NCBI GenBank assembly: GCA_020744425.1
Contig: JAGMUV010000028.1
Span: forward strand, 868,001-932,000
From: Dactylonectria macrodidyma
Lineage: Eukaryota; Ascomycota; Sordariomycetes; Hypocreales; Nectriaceae
Direction of reading: 5' to 3'
Length of the DNA: 64,000 nt
Each line of letters opens with the position of its first letter. The first letter of the stretch is position 1. Under the pieces are notes generated by a model that was not told the origin of the DNA, ran no database searches, and was given only the letters and a program-made list of their open reading frames with translations. Position numbers and translations under genes: made by a program. This document shows positions 44,165 through 55,252 of the stretch, one piece after another.

Positions 44165-44940
44165 ACCACGTTGACAGCAGGCTCCAATGACGTTGAGGTC
44201 GTCCAGATATTTTACTCTGAGGGTGACATTAATACCTCAGATCTTCAACCCCCGACTACCCGAGATTGGAGCCTTCCAAGCACGGAATATCTGCAGGAGA
44301 TTTTCTTTACCGCTCCATCTTCATGCCCGACACAGTTCACTATAACAACTCAAACAGAGGTCTTTATTCCCACCGAGGCCGCCTACCAAGTCACCCCAAC
44401 CAGTATTACAACAACAACCAGCACCGACCCATACGGAGACGAACATATTTACATTACCGCCTACCTGCCCGAGGGCGCAGCACCCCTTCCTATGGCACAG
44501 TCTGTCGACCCGATCTATAGGGATTACCTTGACAAATGCATGAAGCCGGGGGCAACGGGGGCGGCTCCCGGGGAAGATCTTGACGGCGAGACTAGCAGCG
44601 ACGACGACGACGATGGCCAGTCTCAGTCTGCCGCTTCTTCGCCTCTCAAGGGATGCACAACCTTGGAGCCCTGGGTGGCATCTGTTCTTGCCAGCCTCTT
44701 CATTCTCGGATTTACGGGGTTATCATCAAACTTCTGGTTTTGAGGGTTGCTGCTGGGGATAAACAACACTGAGATCTGGCACTGTCGGCCGGATTCTCGA
44801 TGTGGTAAGTCCTTTGTTAACCCCGTTGGATTACTGGGCTTACGGAGCCTAGCTAGCCACTCCGTCTATTTCCTCCGCGGCTGGCCGGATTTTCAGATCA
44901 CTTTAGATGATCTTCTATCCTGGACACTATCTATCTAAGG
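44165..44940 (+). pseudogene. Truncated fungal membrane protein gene
   Basis: An open frame of about 190 residues without a credible ATG reads as the C-terminal part of a Thr/Ser-rich surface protein: DWSLPSTEYLQ, SSCPTQFTITTQTEV, YQVTPTSITTTTSTDPYG, then an acidic Asp run and a membrane segment (LEPWVASVLASLFILGF). After a TGA at about 44741 the same frame continues as protein-like sequence (LLLGINNTEIWH) to about 44938, suggesting a further lesion. The N-terminus with any signal peptide is missing, cut near the 5' end of the LINE. Function unknown. Confidence 0.5.
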
Positions 44941-45682
44941 ACGAAGACAACTGAGCTTCCCTCGGTCAGCAGGTGAAGGCTATCAAAGGTGAAGACTATC
45001 AACTGTGGACTAGGTCTTAGCTGTGGTTCGGGGGCGGATTTAGGCATTCATGCCTAATAGCATTCTGATAGAGGAGAGTTATGCTTCATGTCACATTCAG
45101 TATATCTATAGTATTTGCACTACGTTCTAGCGGAGTGCGCATTCCCTTTTAGTGTAGCTGGCAATGCGACACTTCATGTATTAATTATTATTTTTAGACT
45201 TGTGTTGGATAAAATCTATAAAAATCTTGGCCAAAAAATATCGCCTGCCATCTCAGCATCGTCTATATCTGGAGTCAGGGTACCTCTGCTTTCCAAGGGG
45301 TCGTCGTAGCTTGAGCCATGGTTAGAAGTTGGAGGCTGGAGTAGCGGAGCAATCTGAGAGCGTGAGAGCGTGAGTTAAAAAGAGTTATAAAAATAATGCG
45401 ACTACAAGTCAGCCCTGTGAGTCTCGGGCAGAATGCCCCACTTCGAGGGCCCCTGTAGACACTGCCTGTCCCATGACCGGCCAAGCTAAAAAAGGTACAT
45501 AGGAAATAGGTTGTGTGCACTAGTAAAATCATGTACCTACGTTTAATAAAATAACTCTCTTATTTGCAACAGCGTATTCCTTTTCCGGCGCGATGACGCA
45601 TCTGCAACCACAACCCCGCATCACCACAACCTGCGATTGAGGGCATCACTAAAACACTATAACTTCAAACCGCCACGACATT
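44941..45682. other. Intergenic; left flank of pogo element
   Basis: No gene. A short gagcgtga/gagagcgtgag run lies at about 45356-45374. The word tgaccggccaa at about 45474-45484 is matched inverted by ttggccggtca at about 47952-47962, beyond the pogo gene. It might be part of a terminal inverted repeat, but the ends could not be fixed. Confidence 0.35.
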
Positions 45683-47932
45683 ATGAGTTCTTCATCAATT
45701 CATGATCAGAATAGCCCATCTGATAGCCTATAAGTAGAGCAATCTGTAACATCAAAATGGATCAACCCTGACACCGGCGAGCCTAACTTTTTGCGGTACA
45801 CTGATGCGAACCTTGAACAACGCACTATTGCTGCAGTAGAGTTTTTGCAAGAGGGTTTCTTTCCTACTGCAGCCGCAGCATCTCGAAAGCTGCAAGTAAA
45901 ATATGACAGGCTGCGGTCCCGTCTCAAAGGAAAGAAGCCTGTCACTCAAAATGGCGGTAACAACACTCTCTTGACCGACTTGCAGGAGCAGGCAATACTG
46001 TGTTGGGCACATCGCCGGGTTACACAAGGGCACCACATTCAACTTCGGTCTCTTCAACACCAAGCAAATGCTATTTTGAAGGCATGCGGCCGGTCTAATA
46101 GAGCTTCACTTGGCTGGTCTCAACGCTTTATGAAGCGTTGGAAACATACCTTTCATGTAAAGTCAACGACCCGAGATGTGAAGCGCAAGGCGATGCAAGA
46201 CCGCGCCCACATTAAGGCCTTCTACTACGGCTTTGACCGCTTTATACGTGAAAATAGCATCAAACCTGAGAATACCTGGAACTTCGATGAGACGGGCTTT
46301 ATGATTGGATATCTCCAAAAAGGCACATTCGTGAGGACTTTTCAGGAAGTTGAACAGCTCGTTCTAACTGACGCACACACTACAGTCGGTGTGACTGCGG
46401 TTAAGTCGATTTCGGCTGCTGGTGACACTATTCCGCCTTTTATTATACTACCCGGTGTCAACATTCCCGTCAAATGGGTCCGTAACCGGCTCAGTGACGA
46501 TACTATGATCACAACTAGCAGTAAGGGCTACATCAATGACATCACGGCTTTCGAGTGGGTTGTGCATTTCGAGCGACTTACACGGCCTTCTAACCCGGAA
46601 GAGAAGCGGCTTCTTCTTATGGATGGGTGTGAAAGCCACTTTACGCATGAAATCTTCTATTATTACAGTCAGCATAACATCGAGCTGTTCCCTATGCCTC
46701 CACATCTTATACATTATCTTCAGCCTCTCGATGTTAGTGTTTTTAACGCATATAAGCAGTGGCATCAGCATATCCTTTATAGGGAAATTGCTGATGGCGC
46801 AACTGACTTTAATAAGACCGACTTCTTATTCCACCTCCAAGAGATATGGGAATGCACCTTTAAGAAGTTAACCATCCTGTCTGCCTGGGAGAAATGCGGC
46901 TTATTTCCTCATGACCCATCCAAGGTCCTGAATAGCCTCGTTGATCCGCTGTCATCATTGACTGCAGAAGCCTCCTTAAAGAGTCTTCCAGGTCACGTGG
47001 AAATTGGCTCTTCATCAGTAATCACTACACCACAACAGAGCGACTGTGATAGCTTCACAACCCCGGTTACGCCGCAGAGAGTGAATTTGATGTCATATGA
47101 CTGGGCAGAGGCAACCACACCACCGCTGAAAATGAAGGTCATTGAGAGATATCAGAACTACGTGATGCTTCGTATTCACACCTCAATTACATCAGGGCAG
47201 CCGCTGACCCCGTCAGTCATGCGTGTATTTGATCACGCAGTCACTGCTAGCAACACCCTTGCATTGAATGGCATTACTGCAACTCAGGAGATGCACCGTC
47301 TTAAAGATAAGGCTATGAGACGGTCAGCCCTTCAATCACAGACAGGGATTGTAGCAAAATACGGCCTAATTAGCGTCACTGATGCTAGGCTCCGAGTCTC
47401 GAAGGATGAATACAATCGACAAGCTGCACAGGCTGATGAGAAGAAGCGGATTTTAAAGAGAGACAGCCAGGATGAAGGCCTCTTTTTACGCCGTTGGCTA
47501 CGTGATGTCAGGTCATATGTCAGGGCTAGTATCACGGCTCTGAAGCTAGAAGTCATCTGTTCTGACTCTAGAAGAGCCTGGAAGCCGCTGTTAAAGCTAC
47601 AGCTAAAACGCAGCAACTGGTGGTCTAAGATAGACCGGCGCTCTTACCTTGCTTCGAGTCAGTGGCTCGCACAGAAATATGCTCTTCATCGCCAGCTTCA
47701 ACAGCTAGGAATAGGTGACAACAGATGGCAAGGAACAGGAACCTGGCCGAGAGACTACAACCCGGAAGTGGTCCAAGAGGCAGTCAACTTCGCTATTTTC
47801 AACGCACAGGAACGGGCTCTTGGAAAGAAACAGTTGACTTTGGAGGTTGATGGAGTCGAGTTCACTGCAGAGGACACAATTAATACTAGTCAGGGCGAGT
47901 TTCTTGTCCCAAAAGACGAAATAGATGACTAG
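45683..47932 (+). pseudogene. Pogo/Fot1-type DDE transposase, one early stop
   Basis: A single open frame of 749 codons with an ATG at 45683 and one TAA at codon 17 (45731-45733), in a position compatible with CAA. The N-terminus has a psq-like helix-turn-helix (TIAAVEFLQEG, AAASRKL) and a CENP-B-type second DNA-binding domain (GWSQRFMKRW). The DDE catalytic core is complete: NFDETGF, LLLMDGCESHF and HYLQPLDVSVFNAYK supply the three acidic residues. A long C-terminal region with basic coiled segments follows. Apart from codon 17 the gene is undamaged. The next in-frame ATG lies beyond the DNA-binding domain, so this copy probably cannot transpose itself. Confidence 0.85.
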
Positions 47933-48287
47933 AAATGAAGAAAATAGTCATTTGGCCGGTCACTTACACGGCGCACCGGCGCACCGTTTAGAACATACTG
48001 AAGTGAAATGACGAGACCCCCCTAGTAGCCAAACTTTGAGAAAAAATCAGGGGAAATGTCCTAGCAAGGCTAGCATAGCCGCTATGTGGGTTAATCGGAT
48101 TTCTAAGCCAGATGGAGACACCTGACCTATTACCAATCCCTAACTCAGTTCGTTACCATATCCTTACGGCACAGGAGTTATCTGCTAGAACTCCCCTTAT
48201 ACTAAAAGACGCCCCCATTCATCTATTAACTCGATAGCCTCTCCGCATAACATGTCACCCCACGCAACCGCAAACCGCTTCTCCACC
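47933..48287. other. Intergenic, no gene
   Basis: Right flank of the pogo element with the inverted ttggccggtca word near 47952 and a gcgcaccggcgcacc repeat near 47973-47987. No coding signal. Confidence 0.4.
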
Positions 48288-48632
48288 ATGGCTGTCAAGA
48301 CCAAGACTGACATCACCCTCTACACCACGGGCACCCCAGTGGTATCAAGGTGTCCATCCTGCTCGAGGAGCTCGGCCTTAAGTATAAGGGGTGGGGTCCT
48401 CCTCTTGATACCCAACCCCCAGCCTAGTGAAGCTATCCACGATAAGTTGATAGAGGGACTATGAATGTTTGAGGGAAACTAAAACTATAACCTTAGAACC
48501 CTCAAACAGGTACACCCCACCAAGATGATAGATAACGAGCAGAAGGAGTCCTGGGTCCTCGAGATCAATCCTAACGGCTTCATCCCCGCCATCACCGACA
48601 CCTTCACCGACGGTAGAGAGACGAGAGTTAGT
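48288..48632 (+). pseudogene. Glutathione S-transferase N-terminal fragment
   Basis: From the ATG at 48288 the frame reads KTKTDITLYTTGTP. After a one-base loss in a C run (about 48333) the neighbouring frame continues GIKVSILLEELGLKYK. Following an intron-like gap, MIDNEQKESWVLEINPNG then IPAITDTFTDGRET appears at 48525-48627. This is the thioredoxin-like N-terminal domain of a Ure2-type glutathione S-transferase. The sequence becomes unrelated after about 48632, so the C-terminal helical domain is absent. It is a truncated, frameshifted relic beside the 3' end of the ankyrin gene. Confidence 0.7.
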
Positions 48633-48768
48633 CATCAGATTAAACGAAAGGTGAGCTATCGAATTACCCACACGGGCTTTAATCATGGACGACTCGTCCC
48701 AAGAAAAGTAAACAAAATTGGAGTTTGTTCGGTTATCCTTGCGGTCAATGACGGAAGTCAGGCTAACC

Positions 48769-51700
48769 TCATTCCTCTTTGTCTTTCCTCTGAGCCAACT
48801 CGTGATCGTCTTTCAAACAACGCCCTCCAATCTTATAGCACTCTGAACATGTATGAAAATTCCCACTGTTGCAAACCCCACATTCGTAGAAGACCTCATC
48901 TTCCGGAATGCTTAATGTGCAAATATCGCACCATCTGGATGTCCTGTTATTAGATATCGGGCTTACCTCAATAAATTCGTCGTTGTCGCATACTGGCATG
49001 CCTCTCTTCTCCGCATAGTCAAGTAGCACTTCCTCAGTGTCGGTATTCCCACGTCTTCTAGCCCACCACAACGAAGTGCGTCCAAAACAATCCCGAGAGT
49101 CGAAGGTGACTTGCCCAGTAGCCAGCAGCACTTTAACTATCTCTGTGCGATAATGTCGTGCAGCTATTGATAGCGGTGTTGAACCGTAATGATCTTCCTG
49201 GTCAGGATCAACGGAGTCATGGCCAAGTAATGTTATTGCGACAGTTTCATGTCCGTTCATGGCAGCCCACGATAGCGGCGTCCGACCATAGTCATCCTTC
49301 GGGTTCACATTCACGCCTTCGATAGCCAGCAGCAGCTTGACAACGGCCTCGTGCCCGTACTCAGCGGCCAACGATAGCGGCGTATGACCATCGTTATCCT
49401 TTGAATCCACATCCACGCCTTCGATAGCAAGCAGCAGCTTGACAACGGCCTCGTGCCCGTTCGCGGCGGCACGCGATAGCGGTGTCCGTCCGTCTCCATC
49501 CTTAGTGTCTGGGTCAGCCTTGCCAGTGTCAAGCAGCAGCTTGACAATGGCCTCGCGCCCGTTCGCGGCGGCCCACGATAGCGGCGTCTGACCACGATTA
49601 TCCGTCGAGTCCACATCGACACCTTCGACATCGAGCAGCAGCTTGACGACCGCCTCGCTCCCCTTCACTGCCCACCACAGCGGTGTCCGTCCGTCTCCAT
49701 CCTTGGCGCCCGCACTGACCTTGCCGGTGTCAAGCAGTAGCTTCACAATGGCCTCATGCCCGAACCCAGCGGCCAACGATAGCGGCGTCTGACCACTGTT
49801 ATCCGTCGAGTCCACATCGACACCTTCGACATCGAGCAGCAGCTTGACGACCGCCTCGCTCCCCTTCGCTGCCGCCCACCACAGCGGCGTCCGTCCCTCC
49901 TTATCCTTGGCATCTGGGTCAACCTTGCCAGTGTCGAGGAGCAGCTTGACTACTGCCTCGCTCTCCTTCTGTGCCGCTACGAATAGCGGCGTCCATCCAT
50001 CTACGTGCTTGGCGTCCGGGTCGACCTTGCCGGTGTCAAGCAGCAGCTTGACAATGACCCCGTGCCCGTTCGCGGCGGCACACGATAGCGGCGTCCAACC
50101 ATAGATGGGATCTTTCAAGCCCGGGTCGGCCTTGCCGGTGCTAAGCAGTAGCTTGACAACGGCCTCGTGCCCGTTCGCGGCGGCACACGATAGCGGCGTC
50201 CGTCCCTCCTTGTCCTTGGCGTCCGGGTCGACCTTGTCAGTATCGAGGAGCAGCTTAACTACTGCCTCGCTCCCCTTCTCTGCTGCCCACCACAGCGGTG
50301 TCCGTCCGTCTCCATCCTTGACATCCGGGTCAGCCTTGCCGATGTCAAGCAGCAGCTTAACAACGACCTTACGCCCGTTCGCGGCGGCAAATGATAGCGG
50401 CGTCCGACCATAGCCATCCTTCGGGTCCACATCGACACCTTCAATAGCAAGCAGCAGCTTGACAACAGCCTCGTGCCCATTCGCGGCGGCCCACGATAGC
50501 GGCGTCTGACCATGGTTATCTGTCGAGTCTACATCGACATCTTGGATATCGAGTAACAGCTTGACGACCGCCTCGCTCCCTTTCTCTGCTGCTATGGACA
50601 GCGGCGTCCGTCTGTTATTGTTCTTGGCATCTGGGTCGACCTTGCCGGTGTCGAGGAGCAGCTTGACGACCGCCTCGCTCCCTTTCTCTGCCGCTGCGAA
50701 CAGCGGCGTCCATCCATCTCCGTGCTTGGCATCCGGGTCGACCTTGCCAGTGTCGAGCAGCAGCTTGACAAAGACCTCGTGCCCGTTCATAGCAGCCCAC
50801 CATAGCGGCGTTACACCACAGTTATCCTTCGGGTCCACATCGACACCTTCGATAGCAAGCAGCAGCTTGACAACGGCCTCGTGCCCGTTCGCGGCGGCAC
50901 GCGATAGCGGTGTCCGTCCGTCTCCATCCTTAGTGTCTGGGTCAGCCTTGCCGGTGTCAAGCAGCAGCTTGACAATGGCCTCGCGCCCGTTCGCGGCGGC
51001 CCACGATAGCGGCGTCTGACCACGGTTATCCGCCGAGTCCACATCGACACCTTCGACATCGAGCAGCAGCTTGACGACCGCCTCGCTCCCCTTCACTGCC
51101 CACCACAGCGGTGTCCGTCCGTCTCCATCCTTGGCGCCCGCACTGACCTTGCCGGTGTCAAGCAGTAGCTTCACAACGGCCTCATGCCCATTCGCAGCGG
51201 CACACCATAGCGGCGTATGACCATGGTTATCCGTCGAGTCCACATCGACACCTTCGACACCGAGCAGCAGCTTGACGACCGCCTCGCTCCCCTTCGCTGC
51301 CGCCCACCACAGCGGTGTCCGTCCGTCTCCATCCTTGGCGTCCGGGTCGGCCTTGCCAATGTCAAGTAGCAGCTTGATAACAGCCTCGTGCCCATTTGCA
51401 GCGGCAAACGATAGCGGCGTCACGCCATACTCATCCTTCGGGTCCACATCGACACCTTCTATAGCAAGCAGCAGCTTGACAACAGCCTCGCGCCCATTCG
51501 CTGCCGCCCATGATAGCAGCGTCTGACCATGGTTGGTATCCTTGAAGTTCAGGTCGGCCTTACCGCGGTCGAGCAGCAGCTTAACAACAGCCTTATGCCA
51601 GTTCGCGGCGGCACGCCATAGCGGCGTCCGACCATCATTATCCGTCGAGTCCACATCGACACCTTTGACATCAAGCAACAGCTTAACAACAGCCTCGTGC

Positions 51701-53208
51701 CCATTCGCTGCCGCCCACCATAGCGGCGTCCGCCCTTCCTTATCTTTAGCATCTGCTTCGACCTTGCCGGTATTAAGCAGCAGCTTGACTACTGCCTCGT
51801 TCCCTTTCTCTGCTGCGATAGACAGCAGCGTGCATCCGTCTATATGCTTAGCATCCGGATCGGCCTTGCCAGTATCGAGCAGCAGCTTGACGACCGCCTC
51901 GCTCCCAATCGCTATTGCCCACCATAGCGGCGTCCGTCTGTCCTTGTCTTTAGCATCTATATCGACCTTGCCGGTATTAAGCAGTAGCTTGACTACTACC
52001 TCGCTCCCCTTCTCTGCCGCTATGGACAGTGGCGTATGTCCGTCTTCATCCCTAGCGTCCGGGTCGACCTTACCGGTGTCGAGCAGCAGCCTGACGATTG
52101 CCTCGCTCCCCTTTGATACCGCCCACCACAGCGGCGTCCATCCGTCCTTATCCTTGGCATCCGCGTCGACCTTGCCGGTGTCGAGCAGCAGCTTGACTAC
52201 TGCCTCGCTCCCCTTCTCTGCTGCTATAGATAGCGGTGTGCATCCGTCTTCATGCTTAACGTCCGGGTCGACCTTGCCGGTGTCAAGCAGCAGCTTGACA
52301 ACGGCCTCGCGTCCGTTCGCGGCGGCCCACCATAGCGGCGTCTGACCATGGGTGGTATCCTTCGAGTCCACATTGACACCTTCGACATCAAGCAGCAGCT
52401 TGACGACCGCCTCGCTCCCCTTCTCTGCCGCCCAGGACAGCGGTGTCCGTCCGTCTTCATCCTTAGCGTCCGGGTCGGCCTTGCCGGTATGGAGCAGCAG
52501 TTTAACAACGCCCTCGCGCCCATTCGCGGCAGCACACAAGAGCGGCGTCCGACCATTGTCATCCATCGAATCCATATCGACGCCTTCAATAGCAAGCAGC
52601 TGCTTGAAAACGGCCTCGTGCCCATTCGCGGCGGCCCACGATAGCGGCGTCCGACCATCGCCATCCTTCGAGTCCACATCAACACCTTTGATAGCAAGCA
52701 GCAGCTTGACAACGGCCTCGTGCCCGTTCGTGGCAGCCCACGATAGCGGCGTTACACCATTCTCATCCTTCGGGTCCACATCGACACCTTCGACATCGAG
52801 CAGCAGCTTGACAACAGCCTCGCGCCCGTTCTTGGCGGCCCACCATAGCGGTGTCCGACCATAGCCATCCTTCGGGTCCACAACGACACCTTCGATAGCA
52901 AGCAGCAGCCTGACCACATCCTCGTGTCCCTCCTTAGCCGCCACCATGAGTGGTGTCCCACCTCCGGCCCAAGCTTGTACATCAGCTCCCCAATTCAACG
53001 CCTTTCTAGCGGTCGTCTCCTGCCCGTGTTCTGCAGCCCAAAATACTGCCGAGCTCCCTCCCCATTGTGCATTATAATGATAAAGATATTTATCCAGGAG
53101 ATGATAGAGGCAGCGGTTTGCTCGGCTGAGGGAGCTTATGTCTCTCTCTGAGTCCAAGCGCTCCACTATAGAGAGTACCAATTCATTTGGGAAATCCGAC
53201 AGCCGCAT
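48769..53208 (-). CDS. F-box / ankyrin-array / ZZ zinc-finger protein
   Basis: A single exon of 1479 residues from the ATG at 53208 (MRLSDFPNELVLSIV); the frame upstream has only a TTG. An F-box is at about 1-45. About 39 ankyrin units of 33-35 residues follow from about 83 to 1410, most matching GRTPLWWAAANGHEAVVKLLLD. A ZZ-type zinc finger closes the protein (CDICTLSIPEDEVFYECGVC and FHTCSECY). The F-box suggests recruitment to an SCF ubiquitin ligase, and the ankyrin array would select partners; both are inferences from the domains. The repeats are very similar in DNA, and a block of about four units occurs twice. No stops or frameshifts are present in 4.4 kb, so the gene is probably expressed. 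Confidence 0.9.
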   Translation of the reverse strand: MRLSDFPNELVLSIVERLDSERDISSLSRANRCLYHLLDKYLYHYNAQWGGSSAVFWAAEHGQETTARKALNWGADVQAWAGGGTPLMVAAKEGHEDVVRLLLAIEGVVVDPKDGYGRTPLWWAAKNGREAVVKLLLDVEGVDVDPKDENGVTPLSWAATNGHEAVVKLLLAIKGVDVDSKDGDGRTPLSWAAANGHEAVFKQLLAIEGVDMDSMDDNGRTPLLCAAANGREGVVKLLLHTGKADPDAKDEDGRTPLSWAAEKGSEAVVKLLLDVEGVNVDSKDTTHGQTPLWWAAANGREAVVKLLLDTGKVDPDVKHEDGCTPLSIAAEKGSEAVVKLLLDTGKVDADAKDKDGWTPLWWAVSKGSEAIVRLLLDTGKVDPDARDEDGHTPLSIAAEKGSEVVVKLLLNTGKVDIDAKDKDRRTPLWWAIAIGSEAVVKLLLDTGKADPDAKHIDGCTLLSIAAEKGNEAVVKLLLNTGKVEADAKDKEGRTPLWWAAANGHEAVVKLLLDVKGVDVDSTDNDGRTPLWRAAANWHKAVVKLLLDRGKADLNFKDTNHGQTLLSWAAANGREAVVKLLLAIEGVDVDPKDEYGVTPLSFAAANGHEAVIKLLLDIGKADPDAKDGDGRTPLWWAAAKGSEAVVKLLLGVEGVDVDSTDNHGHTPLWCAAANGHEAVVKLLLDTGKVSAGAKDGDGRTPLWWAVKGSEAVVKLLLDVEGVDVDSADNRGQTPLSWAAANGREAIVKLLLDTGKADPDTKDGDGRTPLSRAAANGHEAVVKLLLAIEGVDVDPKDNCGVTPLWWAAMNGHEVFVKLLLDTGKVDPDAKHGDGWTPLFAAAEKGSEAVVKLLLDTGKVDPDAKNNNRRTPLSIAAEKGSEAVVKLLLDIQDVDVDSTDNHGQTPLSWAAANGHEAVVKLLLAIEGVDVDPKDGYGRTPLSFAAANGRKVVVKLLLDIGKADPDVKDGDGRTPLWWAAEKGSEAVVKLLLDTDKVDPDAKDKEGRTPLSCAAANGHEAVVKLLLSTGKADPGLKDPIYGWTPLSCAAANGHGVIVKLLLDTGKVDPDAKHVDGWTPLFVAAQKESEAVVKLLLDTGKVDPDAKDKEGRTPLWWAAAKGSEAVVKLLLDVEGVDVDSTDNSGQTPLSLAAGFGHEAIVKLLLDTGKVSAGAKDGDGRTPLWWAVKGSEAVVKLLLDVEGVDVDSTDNRGQTPLSWAAANGREAIVKLLLDTGKADPDTKDGDGRTPLSRAAANGHEAVVKLLLAIEGVDVDSKDNDGHTPLSLAAEYGHEAVVKLLLAIEGVNVNPKDDYGRTPLSWAAMNGHETVAITLLGHDSVDPDQEDHYGSTPLSIAARHYRTEIVKVLLATGQVTFDSRDCFGRTSLWWARRRGNTDTEEVLLDYAEKRGMPVCDNDEFIEVSPISNNRTSRWCDICTLSIPEDEVFYECGVCNSGNFHTCSECYKIGGRCLKDDHELAQRKDKEE
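49430..51190 (-). repeat. Duplicated four-unit ankyrin block
   Basis: About 320 bp at 49435-49755 recur almost base for base at 50865-51187. Both copies encode TGKVSAGAKDGD, the shortened unit GRTPLWWAVKGSEAVVK (one residue fewer than its neighbours), GQTPLSWAAANGREAIVK and GKADPDTKDGD. Only about half a dozen differences were seen. This points to a recent internal duplication or conversion. Confidence 0.85.
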
Positions 53209-54769
53209 TTTCAAACTCGTCGGTTTTTCGATGGATGCAAAGGTGATTTGACTCGAGGGGGTAGTGCAATTCCAGGGCGGTGTCAATTGCCTTTAGGTGG
53301 AAACAGGGGTTGTTGGGAGATGGCGACTTTTTAATGGGAATTGTCATGTTTTTTAGCAAAGAACTGGCATATTGAGGGAGCAAAACGGTTGGTTTTCTAG
53401 CTCCAGAACATTAGCGTCACCCCCTTTTTCTCCCACAGGAAGAGCGGGCGGACCTTACGTTGGTCTTCCCTTCGTAAATCAAGTAAAAATGAAAATTCGG
53501 CCCAATGTTGGTCCGAACCCGGCAAGATCAAGTGCATGAACGGACTATGAGATAACTGATGAGGTTGTGGAGTCTGAGGCCCCACACCCTCCATATTCGC
53601 CTTTGGCGCGAGTTGTGCACTGGCATGGGTATTCTTGTGAATTTTATTAGGGGAGAATTATAGCCTATGAATTCACGGAATGATTGCATTGTGTGAATGT
53701 CAAAGCGAAGGGAGGTCAGCTCGCTCGTATATAAACAGCTTGCTCTGTGAATTGCGAGTAATATGATGTGATTAGTGGGTCGACTAGAGTTATTAAGCGG
53801 TAGCTCGCCTTTTAGCTACAATAGTTGGGTGTCTGCTATAATAATTCCCGCGTGTTTAGAAGAACGAAAGAGGTGAAATAGGAATCGCCAGGGCTAGTCT
53901 GCCTCGTAGCCTTGCGCCACAACGCCGAGCTGAATTCGCCGCTTCTTAGCCAATTCGCATTTCCTCTCAGTTGCCCTTCTCCTCTCAGAGACGAAAAAGA
54001 TTAAGAGGTCTGGTTCTTCCTCGTTTCGCTGGAATCTCCTCGACCTGCTCGTCCGCCGTCTCCATCCCGCTCTGGTGTCGCAGGTGCCGCCACCGTCGGA
54101 AGATGTGCCAGTAAAGGGAAGATGCATTTATGAAGGTCCAGCCGTGGTTGCTCGCAAACTTGAAGGGTCCTTTGTAACGAACAGCGTTTACTTGGGAGGA
54201 TCCAAGCGCGACTCCGCCCCGCCCCAGCCCCGTTAGGCATCTACTCTGGTAACATATCGACCGATCCCCCTCCCTTAACACTTTCGTCTCGGGCTATTGA
54301 TTCGAAAGCTCGACTCCTTTAAAAGCACTTATCAACCGTTAAAATACGTGGGACCTATGCTTTGCCTTGCCAAAACGATTGCAGAAGCGCACGCCAGGAT
54401 GCATGGAGAGGATACGCTGCTTTGAATAGCTCCGAAACAGAATTTCAATTACAAAGCCAAGCTAAGCCTCCTGGGGTCTTGGTTTCCTAAGCCGAAAAGT
54501 CCAGTCTTCGGGAAAGACTTCCTCCAAGTGGATATGCTCCGATGGAATCTAAGACGTCACACGCCGGTCTGTCTCGGTAGTATTGATCTCGTCCGGCCAT
54601 CTTACTACGACGGTGGTAACCACGGTGTGGTAGTCGTGTGGTTGGTGTACTCGTGGTAGAGTGGCAGCTGACAGGAGAGTTTAGTGGCAGTTCGAGCTTT
54701 TAACCGTGCGCCCCGAAGTCGCGTGGTCTCGTGTTACCTAAATTAGCCGGAGGGGCTGTTCGGGCCCGT
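53209..54769. other. Intergenic, no supported gene
   Basis: 5' flank of the ankyrin gene. A minus-strand frame near 53894-54281 of about 98 residues (GPFKFASNHGWTF, YWHIFRRWRHLRHQ) and an overlapping basic frame have some protein character but no recognised domain. Confidence 0.35.
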
Positions 54770-54968
54770 GTGAAATGCATCAGTTCAGCTTTATCTGGGT
54801 CAAACGTGACCTTATTATCATTGCCCCATTGAAGGATGCTCGCGAGGTCTTCTGTTAGCAGCTTGGCGTTTCTCTCTTGCGTTTTCCCTGTTCGTATAAC
54901 ACAGATGTCATCCGCATACCCAAACCGATGCTTTGTATCGTCTAGGAAGATATCTGCAATGTACCATG
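54770..54968 (-). pseudogene. LINE reverse transcriptase fragment
   Basis: About 66 codons on the minus strand read WYIADIFLDDTKHRF then GYADDICVIRTGKT, ILQWGNDNKVTFDPDKAEL and MHFT. This is the catalytic YADD region and the following segment of a Tad-type LINE reverse transcriptase. It differs from the LINE at 38-44 kb, so it is a separate family. Nothing else of the element is recognisable around it. Confidence 0.8.
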
Positions 54969-55252
54969 CAGTACCCGCCTACCGGTAAGCAAAAATAAAA
55001 TTTCCTCATACAAAATGCCCAACTTCACTTGCACAGTGCTTGACCAAAATTGAAGTTATTTACATGAAACAAGCTGTGTCTTATTGAGAGTTTCATGCTG
55101 TTTCATATTGTAATATTACTTTTTACATTACAGAAGCGGTTTGGTCGCACGGGCCTAATGTATAATTTCTAAAAACGCCTCGTTCAAGAATCAGCTTCCA
55201 CCAAGTTTCATCGAATTTTTATCTGCACTAACCTTCTGTAATCACTTCGAAA

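Noticed and set aside
45470..47965. Terminal inverted repeat of the pogo element
   Set aside because: Only 11 bp (tgaccggccaa) match inverted and the surrounding bases do not pair, so the ends cannot be called.
49844..52864. Plus-strand frames of up to 270 residues, Ser/Thr-rich and repetitive
   Set aside because: Antisense shadows of the ankyrin array, open only because the repeat codons lack stops in reverse.
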